Source: Lentzea atacamensis (lineage in GTDB: Bacteria > Actinomycetota > Actinomycetes > Mycobacteriales > Pseudonocardiaceae). From it: 64,000 nucleotides of DNA. The stretch spans positions 1-64,000 of the forward strand of contig NZ_QLTT01000009.1 in the NCBI RefSeq assembly GCF_003269295.1, given 5' to 3'. The notes under the pieces were generated by a model. The model had not been told where the DNA came from. It ran no database searches and worked only from the letters and a program-made list of their open reading frames with translations. The translations under genes and the position numbers were made by a program. Position 1 is the stretch's first letter, and each line of letters starts with the position of its first letter. Shown here piece by piece: positions 52,293 through 63,479 of this stretch.

Positions 52293-53780
52293 CTAATCGC
52301 CGGTCTCACCCTTCCACCGTGCGTAGCGACCGGCCCGGTCGACGGCACGAATGCGCCGCTCAGCAGCGTCACGCGCTTCTTCGGTGGTGACGATGAGCAA
52401 CTGGTCGTCAGTCTGCAGCCGCGTCGTCGGTTGTGGCGTGAAACTCTTCCCGGCACGCACGACGAGGCTCACCGTGGCACCGATCGGCAGCCGCAGCTCG
52501 GACATGTAGACGCCGTGCAGCTTCGACCCGCGCTGGATGTGCACCTGCAGCAGCTCGGCGCTCAGCTCGTCCAACGGCGAGGAGTCGACCTGCACCTCCT
52601 GCGGCTCACCCGCGCGCACCAGGCCGAGACGCCGCGCGAGGAACGGCAACGTCGTGCCCTGCACCACCGTCAGCACGATGACCAGCACGAACACCGCGTC
52701 GACCAGCTCACGCGCGCCTTCGACACCCTGGATCAGCGGGATCAGCGCGAACACGATCGGCACCGCACCGCGCAGCCCCGACCAGGAGAGGAACACCTGC
52801 TCCCGCCACGGCACCTTGAACGGCAGCGCGGCGAGGACGACGGACAACGGCCGTGCCACGAGCGTCACCACGACGCCCGCGATCAGCGCGGGAACCAGCA
52901 CGTCGAGCAGCCGCGACGGCGACGCGTAGAGGCCGAGCAGGACGAAGAGCCCGATCTGGGCGAGCCAGCCGAGACCTTCGGCGAAGGAGAGGGTGTCCGC
53001 GCGGTGCGGCAGGCGGGCGTTGCCCAGCACCAGAGCCGCGACGTAGGTGGCGAGGAATCCGGACGCGTGCAGCAGATCGCCCGCCGTGTAGGCCATGACG
53101 CACACCGCCACCGTGGCGAGCGGGTACAGACCGGTGGCGGGCAGCGCCGCGCGTCTCAGCCCGGCACCGCCGAGGATGCCCAGTGCGACACCGATGAGCG
53201 CGCCCGCGGCCAGTTCGTAGAGCACGAGCAGCGGCGCGGTCCAGGTGATCTGGTCCGCGGAGGCCAGCAGCACGACGGCGATGTAGACGGGTGCGTCGTT
53301 GAGACCTGACTCCAGTTCGAGCGCGCCCGTGAGCCGCGCTCCCACGCCCAATGACCGCAGCACGCTGAACACGGCCGCCGCGTCCGTCGAGGACAGCACC
53401 GCTCCCCACAGCAACGCCATCCGCCAGTCGAGGCCGAGCAGGTGGTGCAATGCCGTGCCGGTGATCGCGACGCTCACCGCAACGGCCACTGTGGACAGTG
53501 CGACGCCTAACCACAGCGACGTCTTCACGGCCTGCCAGCGGGTCGTGAGCCCACCCTCGGTCAAGATCAGCACGAGGGCCGCGACGCCGAGCGACTGGGT
53601 GAGGTCGGCGTCGTCGAAGTTGATGCCGAGCACGGACTCGCCGAGGACCACGCCGATGCCCAGGTACAGCAGCAACGAGGGCAGCCCAAGCCGGATCGAC
53701 ACGCGCACCGCGATCACGGAGATCAGCAGGACGGCGGCGCCGATGCCCAGCACGACGGTGACGTCACCCACCTGGACCAT
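52293..53780 (-). CDS. K+/H+ antiporter, CPA1 family with TrkA_C domain
   Basis: A 495-residue membrane protein with about 12-13 helices (for example VVLGIGAAVLLISVIAV, LGVAALVLILTEGGL, LLWGAVLSSTDAAAVFSVLRSLGV). ALELESGLNDAPVYIAVVLL carries the conserved NDxP ion site, and GLRGAVPIVFALIPL is typical of NhaP2/CvrA proteins. The cytoplasmic tail (about 400-495) has a TrkA_C/RCK_C domain (SELRLPIGATVSLVVRAGKSFTPQPTTRLQTDDQLLIVTTEEARDAAERRIRAVD). It exports K+ (or Na+) in exchange for H+ and helps osmotic and pH balance. It lies tail-on to nothing; 226 bp separate it from the riboswitch gene. Confidence 0.88.
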   Translation of the reverse strand: MVQVGDVTVVLGIGAAVLLISVIAVRVSIRLGLPSLLLYLGIGVVLGESVLGINFDDADLTQSLGVAALVLILTEGGLTTRWQAVKTSLWLGVALSTVAVAVSVAITGTALHHLLGLDWRMALLWGAVLSSTDAAAVFSVLRSLGVGARLTGALELESGLNDAPVYIAVVLLASADQITWTAPLLVLYELAAGALIGVALGILGGAGLRRAALPATGLYPLATVAVCVMAYTAGDLLHASGFLATYVAALVLGNARLPHRADTLSFAEGLGWLAQIGLFVLLGLYASPSRLLDVLVPALIAGVVVTLVARPLSVVLAALPFKVPWREQVFLSWSGLRGAVPIVFALIPLIQGVEGARELVDAVFVLVIVLTVVQGTTLPFLARRLGLVRAGEPQEVQVDSSPLDELSAELLQVHIQRGSKLHGVYMSELRLPIGATVSLVVRAGKSFTPQPTTRLQTDDQLLIVTTEEARDAAERRIRAVDRAGRYARWKGETGD

Positions 53781-53909
53781 TCTGAGTGATCACCACCGAA
53801 TTGGACGAATCCGACGCGTCGAACAACCAGCCGTTCGCACCTACCGGGCTCATGCGCACAGGAGCATGTTGATCAGTGGCTCAATCCCAACCCTGCACGG
53901 AGTTGAACC

Positions 53910-54854
53910 ATGAGGATCCTCATCGCACTGGCGGCCGCCTTGACGGTGGCCGGAGCAACCACAGCACAGGCGGCCGCTCCGCCCGAAGTCACCGCTCTGG
54001 CGGCTCCCAACATCAACGTCGCGAACGTGCAAGCCCACCTCAACCAGTTCCAGTCGATCGCGAACGCCAACGGCGGCAGCCGCGCGCACGGACGTCCGGG
54101 GTACCTGGCCTCGGTGAACTGGGTGAAGGGCAAGCTCGACGCGGCGGGCTTCACCACGCGGGTGCAGTCGTTCACCTACAACGGCGCCACCGGCTACAAC
54201 CTGATCGCGGACTACCCCGGCGGCGACCTGAACAACGTTGTCATGCTCGGCGGCCACCTCGACAGCGTCACCTCGGGACCCGGCATCAACGACAACGGCA
54301 CGGGCTCCGCGTCGATCCTGGAGGTCGCCCTCCAGATGAAGGCCACCGGTTTCCAGCCGACCAGGCACGTCCGGTTCGCCTGGTGGGGCGCGGAGGAGCT
54401 CGGCCTGCGCGGCTCGAGGTTCTACGTGAACTCCCTGTCCGCCGCGGACAAGTCGAGGATCAAGGCCTACCTGAACTTCGACATGACCGGCTCGCCGAAC
54501 CCCGGCTACTTCGTCTACGACGGCGCTGACGGTCAGCCCGCCGGTTCGGTGGCGCTGCAGCAGCGACTGCAGGCGGGTTTCACGACGCTGAACGTCCAGA
54601 CCGAGCTGGTCAAGGTCGGCGGCCGCTCCGACCACGCCGCCTTCGCCGCGGCGAACATCCCGACCGGCGGCACCTTCACCGGTGCCGAGCAGACCAAGAC
54701 CACCGCCCAGGCGAGGAAGTGGGGCGGCACGGCCGGCCAGGCCTTCGACCGCTGCTACCACCGCTCCTGCGACACCACGTCCAACGTCAACGCCACGGCG
54801 CTCGACCGCAACGCGGACGTGATCGCCTACGCGTTGTGGGCGATCGCGGCCTGA
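53910..54854 (+). CDS. Secreted M28 aminopeptidase
   Basis: A 314-residue exoenzyme. Signal peptide MRILIALAAALTVAGATTAQA (about 1-22). The two zinc ions and catalytic Glu are all visible: VMLGGHLDS (His, Asp about 111-117), GINDNGTGSASILEVA (Asp), WWGAEELGLRGS (Glu-Glu), NFDMTGSPNPGYF (Asp) and GRSDHAAFAAANIPTGG (His). The closest known type is the Streptomyces griseus double-zinc aminopeptidase. It releases N-terminal residues from peptides outside the cell. Its 3' end overlaps the TetR gene by 28 bases, tail to tail. Confidence 0.93.
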   Translation: MRILIALAAALTVAGATTAQAAAPPEVTALAAPNINVANVQAHLNQFQSIANANGGSRAHGRPGYLASVNWVKGKLDAAGFTTRVQSFTYNGATGYNLIADYPGGDLNNVVMLGGHLDSVTSGPGINDNGTGSASILEVALQMKATGFQPTRHVRFAWWGAEELGLRGSRFYVNSLSAADKSRIKAYLNFDMTGSPNPGYFVYDGADGQPAGSVALQQRLQAGFTTLNVQTELVKVGGRSDHAAFAAANIPTGGTFTGAEQTKTTAQARKWGGTAGQAFDRCYHRSCDTTSNVNATALDRNADVIAYALWAIAA

Positions 54855-55378
54855 GTCAGCACCTGCACGGCCTCGTCGACCATCGGCTCGACGAGGCCGG
54901 GCAGGGTCGCGAACATCTGCACCTGGCCCAGGTAAAGGCTGAACGCGATCAACGCGCGCTTCCTCGCGTGCTCCGCGTCGAACCCGAGCTGCTCGAACAG
55001 CTCGGTCAGGTAGCCCAGCCGCCGTTCGGTGACGCGCTGGAGAACCGGCCCGATCACCTCGTTCCCGGCACCCGCCTGCAAAGCCATCTCCACCGACCCC
55101 TTGCGGGTGCGGTCGAGCACCGTCTCGAACAACGTCCTGAGCTTGTCCCGCGGTGACTTCTCGTCCTCGACGAGCTCGATGACCTTCTCGGTGTGCTCCC
55201 GCTCCCACCGCTCGACGGTCGCTTTCAGCAGCGCCTCGCGGTTGGGGAAGTGGTGGTAGACGCTCCCCTTCGTCGCGCCGGCCCTGGCCGCGAGCGGCTC
55301 GATCGCGACGGCGGGCAGCCCGCCTTCCGCGAGTGCTCTCAGCGCCATCTCAGTCCAGTCGTCACGAGTGCGGCGCAT
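54827..55378 (-). CDS. TetR/AcrR family transcriptional regulator
   Basis: A 183-residue protein. HTH (about 1-52): DDWTEMALRALAEGGLPAVAIEPLAARAGATKGSVYHHFPNREALLKATVERWE. The rest is a TetR ligand domain with TETR_C-like LFETVLDRTRKGSVEMALQAGAG. It is divergent from the SRPBCC gene at 55436; the CGTATGTT...AACATACG operator stands in the 57-bp gap, so it most likely represses both itself and that gene. Confidence 0.9.
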   Translation of the reverse strand: MRRTRDDWTEMALRALAEGGLPAVAIEPLAARAGATKGSVYHHFPNREALLKATVERWEREHTEKVIELVEDEKSPRDKLRTLFETVLDRTRKGSVEMALQAGAGNEVIGPVLQRVTERRLGYLTELFEQLGFDAEHARKRALIAFSLYLGQVQMFATLPGLVEPMVDEAVQVLTQAAIAHNA

Positions 55379-55391
55379 TTCCGTACGCTAA

Positions 55392-55412
55392 CGTATGTTT
55401 CGCGAACATACG
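55392..55412. promoter_or_regulatory. Palindromic operator of the TetR/SRPBCC pair
   Basis: CGTATGTT-TCGCG-AACATACG: perfect 8-base arms, 5-base centre, midway between the tetR start at 55378 and the SRPBCC start at 55436. Confidence 0.75.
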
Positions 55413-55435
55413 GTGCCGTATGGAAGGAGCGTGTC

Positions 55436-55888
55436 GTGGTTCGCAACGTGCACGAGAGGGAACTGCCGGTACCCGCCGGACCGTTCGTCGAACGCATCCA
55501 GGAGCTGTGGCCACCCCTGTGGGGCAAGCAGGAGTTCGACCGCCCGCTCGGCGTCGGCGCCGACGGCGGGCACGGCCCGATCCGCTACCACTGCACGGAG
55601 TTCAAACCCGGCGAGTCGATCACCTTCGCCTTCAGCGACGGCGAGGGCACGCACACGCTGTCGGCCTCGGGCAACGTGGTGCGGCACGAGCTGGTCGGCA
55701 ATTTCAGCCTCGGCGCACGGCTGCGCTGGGCGCTGGTGATCCGCTGGCTGCACGACGCCTGTCTGGAGGACCTCTTCGACAACTTCGAGCGGGCGGCGGG
55801 CCGCGAGCCCGCCACGCCGGCGCGGTGGTCGCTCTGGGTCCGGTTCGTGCGGCGGATGCTGATCAGGCGCCGGCCGGCGCGCGTCTGA
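55436..55888 (+). CDS. SRPBCC-family (START-like) protein
   Basis: A 150-residue protein: VVRNVHERELPVPAGPFVERIQELWPPLWGKQEFDRPLGVGADGGHGPIRYHCTEFKPGESITFAFSDGEGTHTLSASGNVVRHELVGNFSLGARLRWALVIRWLHDACLEDLFDNFERAAG. The overall pattern, with beta strands around a hydrophobic pocket and a long C-terminal helix, fits the SRPBCC ligand-binding fold. The GTG at 55436 has AAGGAG six bases upstream. Probably repressed by the neighbouring TetR protein, whose ligand might be bound by this gene product. It ends adjacent to the methyltransferase gene (convergent, no gap). Confidence 0.75.
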   Translation: MVRNVHERELPVPAGPFVERIQELWPPLWGKQEFDRPLGVGADGGHGPIRYHCTEFKPGESITFAFSDGEGTHTLSASGNVVRHELVGNFSLGARLRWALVIRWLHDACLEDLFDNFERAAGREPATPARWSLWVRFVRRMLIRRRPARV

Positions 55889-56515
55889 TCAGGACTGCTT
55901 GCGCAGCAGCAGCTGGCCCTGCAGGAAGCGCTCGCCCTCGTTCGGCGCCCGCACCAGCCGCGCGACCTCGCCGAACCCGGCCTCGCCCACCAGGTCCGCG
56001 AGACTGCCGGGCGACCACCGGTAGGCGAGCGTGACCTTGTGGTCGAACTCCTGCGGCTCCGGATCGTCGCCGGCGTAGAAGCCGAGCAGGAGGTACCCGC
56101 CCGGCACCAGCACCCGCGCGAATTCGGCGAACACGACCGGCAGCTGCTCCGGGGGCGTGTGGATCAAGGAGTAGTTCGCCAGCAGGCCGCTCACCGCCGC
56201 GTCCGCGAGGTCCAGCGCGGTCATCGACCCCACGTCGAACCGGAGATCCGGACGGGACCGCCGGGCGATGGCGATCATCTCGGGCGACAGGTCGATGCCG
56301 AAGGCGTTCAGCCCGAGCGAGTGCAGGTGTGCGGTCACGTGTCCGGGGCCGCAGCCGACGTCCGCGACCGGCCCGGAGTCGTGGGCCCGCACGAGCTCGG
56401 CGAACGCGGTCAGCAGTGCGCGCTCCAGCGGCAGGGTGTCGAGCACGTCGCTGAACAGCTCGGCGTAGAGGGGCGCGACGGAGTCGTAGGCAGTCCTCGT
56501 GGACGGTTCGGTCAC
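55889..56515 (-). CDS. Class I SAM-dependent methyltransferase
   Basis: A 208-residue protein: motif I is VADVGCGPGHVTAHLHSLG (about 52-70), then AFGIDLSPEMIAIAR, motif III LRFDVGSMTALDLADAAVSGLLANYSLIHTPPEQL and VLVPGGYLLLGFYAG. Typical of methyltransferase-11 small-molecule enzymes. The N-terminus TRTAYDSVAPLYAELFSDVLDTLPLERALLTAFAELV fits a GTG start at 56515 (VTEPSTRTAYDSV). Substrate unknown. It stands immediately next to the end of the SRPBCC gene. Confidence 0.85.
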   Translation of the reverse strand: MTEPSTRTAYDSVAPLYAELFSDVLDTLPLERALLTAFAELVRAHDSGPVADVGCGPGHVTAHLHSLGLNAFGIDLSPEMIAIARRSRPDLRFDVGSMTALDLADAAVSGLLANYSLIHTPPEQLPVVFAEFARVLVPGGYLLLGFYAGDDPEPQEFDHKVTLAYRWSPGSLADLVGEAGFGEVARLVRAPNEGERFLQGQLLLRKQS

Positions 56516-56604
56516 GACGGAAACCGTAGTGCCCCAACGGTCCGCGGACGTGAAGGCGTGCGCGATGGCCGGAACCACCGCGCACGCCGCCGGCTACACC
56601 TCGG

Positions 56605-57129
56605 TCACGCCTGACACGTCGCCCTGCGCGGGACGAGTGGGCCGCTGCCCGGCCAGTGGTACCCGATCAGACCGCCGTCCTCCGCGATGTGGTCGACGTC
56701 CAGCAGGCCGGGCACGTCCTCGATCAGTGCTCCCCCTGCCAGCCGCGCAGGGTCGTGTACACGCCTGCCTGCCAGCGCGACGCCGCCGGGAAGGTGTGAC
56801 CCGTCAGGATCACTACGCCGGACGAGTTCACATCGCTGGCGTGGACGACGTTTCTGAAGAACGACAGCTGGTCGACCAGCTGCCCGTCCTTCCAGACCAG
56901 TACCGCCGAACCGGACGTCCAGCGGAAGGAGCCGTTGCCGACGGCCCACACCCCCGGCGGCACCGGCCACGCCGCCCGGCCCCACACCGTCCGGCTTCGG
57001 CAGCTCGGACTCGGTCCAGGTGTCGCAGAAAGCCGGATCGGCCGACGCGCTGGCGGGCGCCACCACTCCGGCGGAAAGGACCAGTGCGCCCACGAGGACG
57101 CGCCATTCCCCCAGTGAAGACCATTGCAA
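56605..57129 (-). pseudogene. Secreted protein gene broken by two compensating frameshifts
   Basis: The reading frame opens at TTG 57129 (SD AAGGGG upstream) with a signal peptide and domain start (LQWSSLGEWRVLVGALVLS, AGVVAPASASADPAFCDTW, TESELPKPDG). After PKPDG near 56990 the sensible sequence continues in the next frame (VWGRAAWPVPPGVWAVGNGSFRWTSGSAVLVWKDGQLVDQLSFFRNVVHASDVNSSGVVILTGHTF...). At the GGGGG run near 56730 it returns to the first frame (GALIEDVPGLLDVDHIAEDGGLIGYHWPGSGPL). So one base is extra near GTGGGG and one is missing near AGGGGGAG, or the assembly has homopolymer errors. The DVNSSGVVILTG part resembles extracellular HAF-like repeats. Function unknown. Confidence 0.6.
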
Positions 57130-57243
57130 TTTCCCCTTGCCGGTTGGCCTGGGGACGACCGTAGCGAGAGGGTCTGACAGTTCTTCCGCCGCAGACGCGC
57201 GACGGGGCCGCCGTCCGAAGACAGCGGCCCCGTACAACTGCGA

Positions 57244-60345
<3,102 letters not shown>

Positions 60346-60351
60346 CTCCAC

Positions 60352-60570
60352 TGCTCCTCGCGGTCATGAAGGACACGCGAGGACGACACGCCGATGTGGC
60401 TCGGCAGGCCGCGGTACCACCCCGCTTGCTCGTCACGCGGACGAGCCTCTCGTTCTTCGGCTGTGACGGGCCGGTCCCGTCCGGTTCTACTGAGGCTCGC
60501 GCCCGTTCTTCCGGAGGCTCCCCGGTGATGGCCGGATCGGTGCCTGTAGGTACAAGGGTAACCGGCGGCG
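60352..60570 (-). ncRNA. Translational T-box leader of ileS (Ile)
   Basis: On the minus strand: a short stem I with CCGG-CCATCA-CCGG (60535-60522), whose loop holds the Ile codon ATC as specifier; then a long middle region; the T-box TGGTACCGCGG at 60419-60409; then the sequestrator that covers the ribosome site. This is the ultrashort stem I actinobacterial design that acts at translation: uncharged tRNA-Ile binds and frees the Shine-Dalgarno site. The upstream end is approximate. Confidence 0.88.
60355..60383 (-). promoter_or_regulatory. Shine-Dalgarno sequestrator hairpin of the ileS T-box
   Basis: On the minus strand TCCTCGCG (60383-60376) pairs perfectly with CGCGAGGA (60362-60355) across a 13-base loop. 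The second arm includes the AGGA of the ileS ribosome site, so the hairpin blocks translation. An overlapping antisequestrator would use the T-box region. Confidence 0.8.
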
Positions 60571-60589
60571 CAAACCGTATGCTCGCGCG

Positions 60590-60934
60590 ATGACGTTGAC
60601 CATCGCGTTGTCGATCGTGCTGGCCCTGCTGTTCGTGGCCACGGGCGCGGGGAAGCTGTTCGGGGCGAAGACGTCGCTCGAGGCCCGCGACCACTTCCGG
60701 ATGAGCAGCGCGTTGTGGCGGACCATCGGCGCGCTGGAGTGGGCGGGCGCCGCAGGCCTGGTCGTCGGCCTGGTCACCTGGCAGTGGGTGGCGCACGCGG
60801 CCACCGTCGGGCTCGGGCTGCTGATGGTCGGCGCCACGATCACCCGGTTGCGGTACGACTCGAAGCCGACCGGCGTCGTCGTGGACCTGGTGCTGCTGGC
60901 GTTGCTGATCACCCTGCTGTTCCTGGACCGGTGA
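60590..60934 (+). CDS. DoxX family membrane protein
   Basis: A 114-residue protein with four helices: TIALSIVLALLFVATGAGKLFGA (about 3-25, the DoxX GAGKL signature), LEWAGAAGLVVGLVTWQWV, ATVGLGLLMVGATIT, VVVDLVLLALLITLLFLDR. The small DoxX group is of unknown function; in mycobacteria a DoxX protein works with an oxidoreductase in redox stress. The start at ATG 60590 lies just upstream of the ileS T-box on the other strand. The stop overlaps the SARP GTG (GTGA). Confidence 0.82.
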   Translation: MTLTIALSIVLALLFVATGAGKLFGAKTSLEARDHFRMSSALWRTIGALEWAGAAGLVVGLVTWQWVAHAATVGLGLLMVGATITRLRYDSKPTGVVVDLVLLALLITLLFLDR

Positions 60935-62109
60935 GCCTCGAGTTCCGCCTGCTCGGCCCGCCGGAGGTGCGGCGCGGCACCACGCTCGTGGACGTCGGGC
61001 ACGCGCGGCAGCTGAGCGTGCTGGTGGTGCTGCTGGTCGACGTGAACCAGGTGGTCGGCGTCGACAAGCTGCTCGCGCGGGTGTGGGGTGAGGCGCCGCC
61101 GCGACAGGCCAGGGCCGCGCTCTACAGCTACGTGTCGCGGCTGCGGGCCGCGCTGGAAGGGCTGCCGATCGTGCGCCGCTCCGGCGGTTACGTGCTGGAG
61201 GCCGACCCCGCGGCCGTCGACCTGCACAGGTTCCGCTCGCTCGTCGGCGAGGGCCGGCACGGCGAGGCCATCGCCCTCGTGCGCGGGGAGCCGTTCGAAG
61301 GGCTGCAGGGCGCGTGGTTCGCCGGCCTGCGCGAGACCGTCGCCGGTGAGATCACCGCCGCCGAACTGGATCACACCGACGCACGGCTCGCGGCTGGTGA
61401 GCACCGGACACTGGTCGCCGAACTGACCGCGCGCACGGCCGAGCGCCCGCTCGACGAACGGCTCGCAGTGCAGTTGATGCGGGCGTTGATCGGCGCCGGA
61501 CGACAGTCCGACGCGCTGGCCCACCACTCACGGCTGCGGCACCGGCTCGCGGAGGATCTCGGCCTCGACCCCGGCCCCTCCCTGCGCGACCTCGTCGCGT
61601 CGATCCAGCGTCCACAGTGGAACCCACGTCGGCTTCCGCCGGCACCAACGGGTTTCACGGGCAGAGAGGCCGAGCTCGCGGCACTCGGCGACGGGCCGAT
61701 CGTCACGATCACCGGACCGGCGGGCGCCGGCAAGACGTGGCTCGCGCTGCACTGGGCGCACGCGCACGCCGCCGGCTACCCGGACGGCCAGCTGTTCGTG
61801 GACCTGACCGGCAGCGACCCGGGCGACGTCGTCCGCGAGCTCATCACCGCTCTCGGCACCAGCCCTGACGGCATCCCGCCGGAGCCGCACGCGCAGACGG
61901 CGCTCTACCGCACGTTGCTGGCGAACCGGCGAATGCTGATCGTCCTCGACAACGCCGCCGACACGGCCCAGGTCGTTCCGCTGCTACCGGGCACTCCCCG
62001 GTGCCGGGTCGTTGTGACCAGCCGCGAACGCCTGCCCGGCCTCGTCACCGCTCACGGCGCCCACCCCGTCGTCCTTCAGCCGGCGCCGAAACACGAACAG
62101 CGCCCCTAG
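60931..62109 (+). CDS. SARP/AfsR-type regulator, truncated after the NB-ARC P-loop region
   Basis: A 392-residue protein. OmpR-type winged helix (about 5-90, LLGPPEVRRGTTLVDVGHARQLSVLVVLLVDVNQVVGVDKLLARVWGEAPPRQARAALYSYVSRLRAAL), BTAD domain (about 100-240), then an NB-ARC/STAND start with P-loop ITGPAGAGKTWLALHWA (about 262-278) and Walker B LIVLDNAADTAQV. It ends at RVVVTSRERLPGLVTAHGAHPVVL followed by QPAPKHEQRP and stop, where AfsR proteins go on for several hundred residues (rest of NB-ARC and TPRs). The 3' end overlaps the opposite-strand gene by 126 bases. Probably truncated; DNA binding and BTAD are intact. Confidence 0.8.
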   Translation: MSLEFRLLGPPEVRRGTTLVDVGHARQLSVLVVLLVDVNQVVGVDKLLARVWGEAPPRQARAALYSYVSRLRAALEGLPIVRRSGGYVLEADPAAVDLHRFRSLVGEGRHGEAIALVRGEPFEGLQGAWFAGLRETVAGEITAAELDHTDARLAAGEHRTLVAELTARTAERPLDERLAVQLMRALIGAGRQSDALAHHSRLRHRLAEDLGLDPGPSLRDLVASIQRPQWNPRRLPPAPTGFTGREAELAALGDGPIVTITGPAGAGKTWLALHWAHAHAAGYPDGQLFVDLTGSDPGDVVRELITALGTSPDGIPPEPHAQTALYRTLLANRRMLIVLDNAADTAQVVPLLPGTPRCRVVVTSRERLPGLVTAHGAHPVVLQPAPKHEQRP

Positions 62110-62928
62110 CAGGCCGAGCACCAGCACTGCGCCGGTCATCGGCCACATGAACCGCTCGTACCAGGGCTTCAACTGCACCTCGTCGACGAACGCGACCACG
62201 CGATCCCGCAACGCGGCGTCGGTCTTCACCAGTTCGACCCCGTGCGACGCGCCGGACACCAGGTCCAGCCTGGAACCCGACGCCGTGGACACGTCGGCCA
62301 GCACCCGTGCAGAGTCCGCGAAGGAAGGATCCCCGTTCGACATCGGCGCGTCCGAAGAAGCGATGAACACCGGCACCGTCAGCGACTCCAGCACCGGCTT
62401 CACCTGCCGGAAGGTGCTGCGTTCGACCCCGCCGAAACCCTGCACGGGTGACACCAGCACCAGGCCTGCCAGCCCCTGGATCCGCGGCGCTGCCAGCACA
62501 GCGGCTGCGGCGGTCCGTGCCTCGCCACCCGCCACGATCGAGGTAGCGCCACGCCGGGTGAGTTCCTGCGCGGCGGCCTGCAGATCGAGGTCGTACTTGT
62601 ACTCGTCCTTCAGCATGCGCGGATCGCCCAGTTCGAAGAACCGGATGTCGAAGAGCAGCACCTGATTACCGGAGTCGGCCAGGCTCCGCGCCAACGGCAA
62701 CCAGTCGCAGTACGACTGCTTGAGGTAAGAGGCGAGGATGACTCCACGCGGTCCGCTGCCGAGCACCAGACCGGACAGCTGCACGTCGTCTTCGGTGCGG
62801 AAGCTCACCGACTTGTCGCGCAGGTCGCCCGGCACGCATTCGTTGGGCTCAGCCTGGATCGGGACAGCAGTGCTGACCAGCAGGAACGCGGTTACCACCG
62901 CGACACGGAAAACGGCCCTCGGGAACAT
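61984..62928 (-). CDS. Exported alpha/beta-hydrolase-like membrane protein
   Basis: A 314-residue protein. Signal peptide MFPRAVFRVAVVTAFLLVSTAVPIQA (ATG 62928), alpha/beta hydrolase core (about 45-260: VLGSGPRGVILASYLKQSYCDWLPLARSLADSGNQVLLFDIRFF...SGASHGVEL), and a C-terminal helix (about 268-290, WPMTGAVLVLGLLGALFVF) followed by RRRLKDDG. The G-x-S-x-G-type elbow is GGEART, which has lost the Ser, so an enzyme is doubtful. The last ~30 residues (from about KDDGVGA) are read from the antisense of the SARP gene, so the gene end is probably altered by the same junction. Confidence 0.7.
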   Translation of the reverse strand: MFPRAVFRVAVVTAFLLVSTAVPIQAEPNECVPGDLRDKSVSFRTEDDVQLSGLVLGSGPRGVILASYLKQSYCDWLPLARSLADSGNQVLLFDIRFFELGDPRMLKDEYKYDLDLQAAAQELTRRGATSIVAGGEARTAAAAVLAAPRIQGLAGLVLVSPVQGFGGVERSTFRQVKPVLESLTVPVFIASSDAPMSNGDPSFADSARVLADVSTASGSRLDLVSGASHGVELVKTDAALRDRVVAFVDEVQLKPWYERFMWPMTGAVLVLGLLGALFVFRRRLKDDGVGAVSGDEAGQAFAAGHNDPAPGSAR

Positions 62929-62969
62929 TCGCACTTCATAGCCGATGCCGGAACCCGCTCGGGCGCCGT

Positions 62970-63464
62970 TCACTCCGACTGTGTGGAACGACTCTTCCGG
63001 ACCAGGGTCGAGTCGGGGCGGCACACGGCGCACGGGGTGAACTGCAGTTGCCGTGCCTCCTGCACCGGGAGGCCCAGCGTGGGCCTCCCGGCGAGCCAGG
63101 AACACGAGCTCAGGTGATACCGGGGCCGCTCGTCCAGCACCCGCACCTCATCCACCAGGTCGGCCACCGCGAGCAGGTCTGCCGCGTCGGTGTCCTCTTC
63201 CGGTGGCTCCTCGTCAGCGGGCGGCGTGTCGGCTACCGCCGAAGCCACCACCCGTTGATCATCAGCTACAACGTGTTGATCTACACTCTGCGCCACGGCT
63301 GCGGGGTCCCCCGGACGTCGTCGCCACCAGTCCCAGATCAGGACCAGGGCGGCGAGCACACTCGCGCCCACGGATGCCCACGCCCAGATGTTGTTGGACG
63401 TGGTCAGCGCAGGGACGAGCAACCCGAGGGCAGCCAGCACCAGAAGTAGAACTACGAAGAGCAC
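62970..63464 (-). CDS. Membrane protein with C-terminal Cys motif
   Basis: A 164-residue protein. Two helices (MLFVVLLLVLAALGLLVPALTT and WASVGASVLAALVLIWDWW), an acid-rich linker (about 75-100, ADTPPADEEPPEEDTDAA), then RYHLSSCSWLAGRPTLGLPVQEARQLQFTPCAVCRPDSTL, which has three Cys and a His and looks like a small metal or redox motif. The same kind of protein is found downstream of wag31 in other Pseudonocardiaceae-like genomes as far as I recall. Function unknown. It starts 15 bases after the wag31 stop. Confidence 0.75.
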   Translation of the reverse strand: MLFVVLLLVLAALGLLVPALTTSNNIWAWASVGASVLAALVLIWDWWRRRPGDPAAVAQSVDQHVVADDQRVVASAVADTPPADEEPPEEDTDAADLLAVADLVDEVRVLDERPRYHLSSCSWLAGRPTLGLPVQEARQLQFTPCAVCRPDSTLVRKSRSTQSE

Positions 63465-63479
63465 CTAATGAACAGTAGT

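Noticed and set aside
56724..56987. 87-codon minus-strand ORF taken as a separate small gene
   Set aside because: Its sequence joins a signal-peptide segment and a C-terminal segment in the adjacent frame, so it is the middle part of one frameshifted gene.
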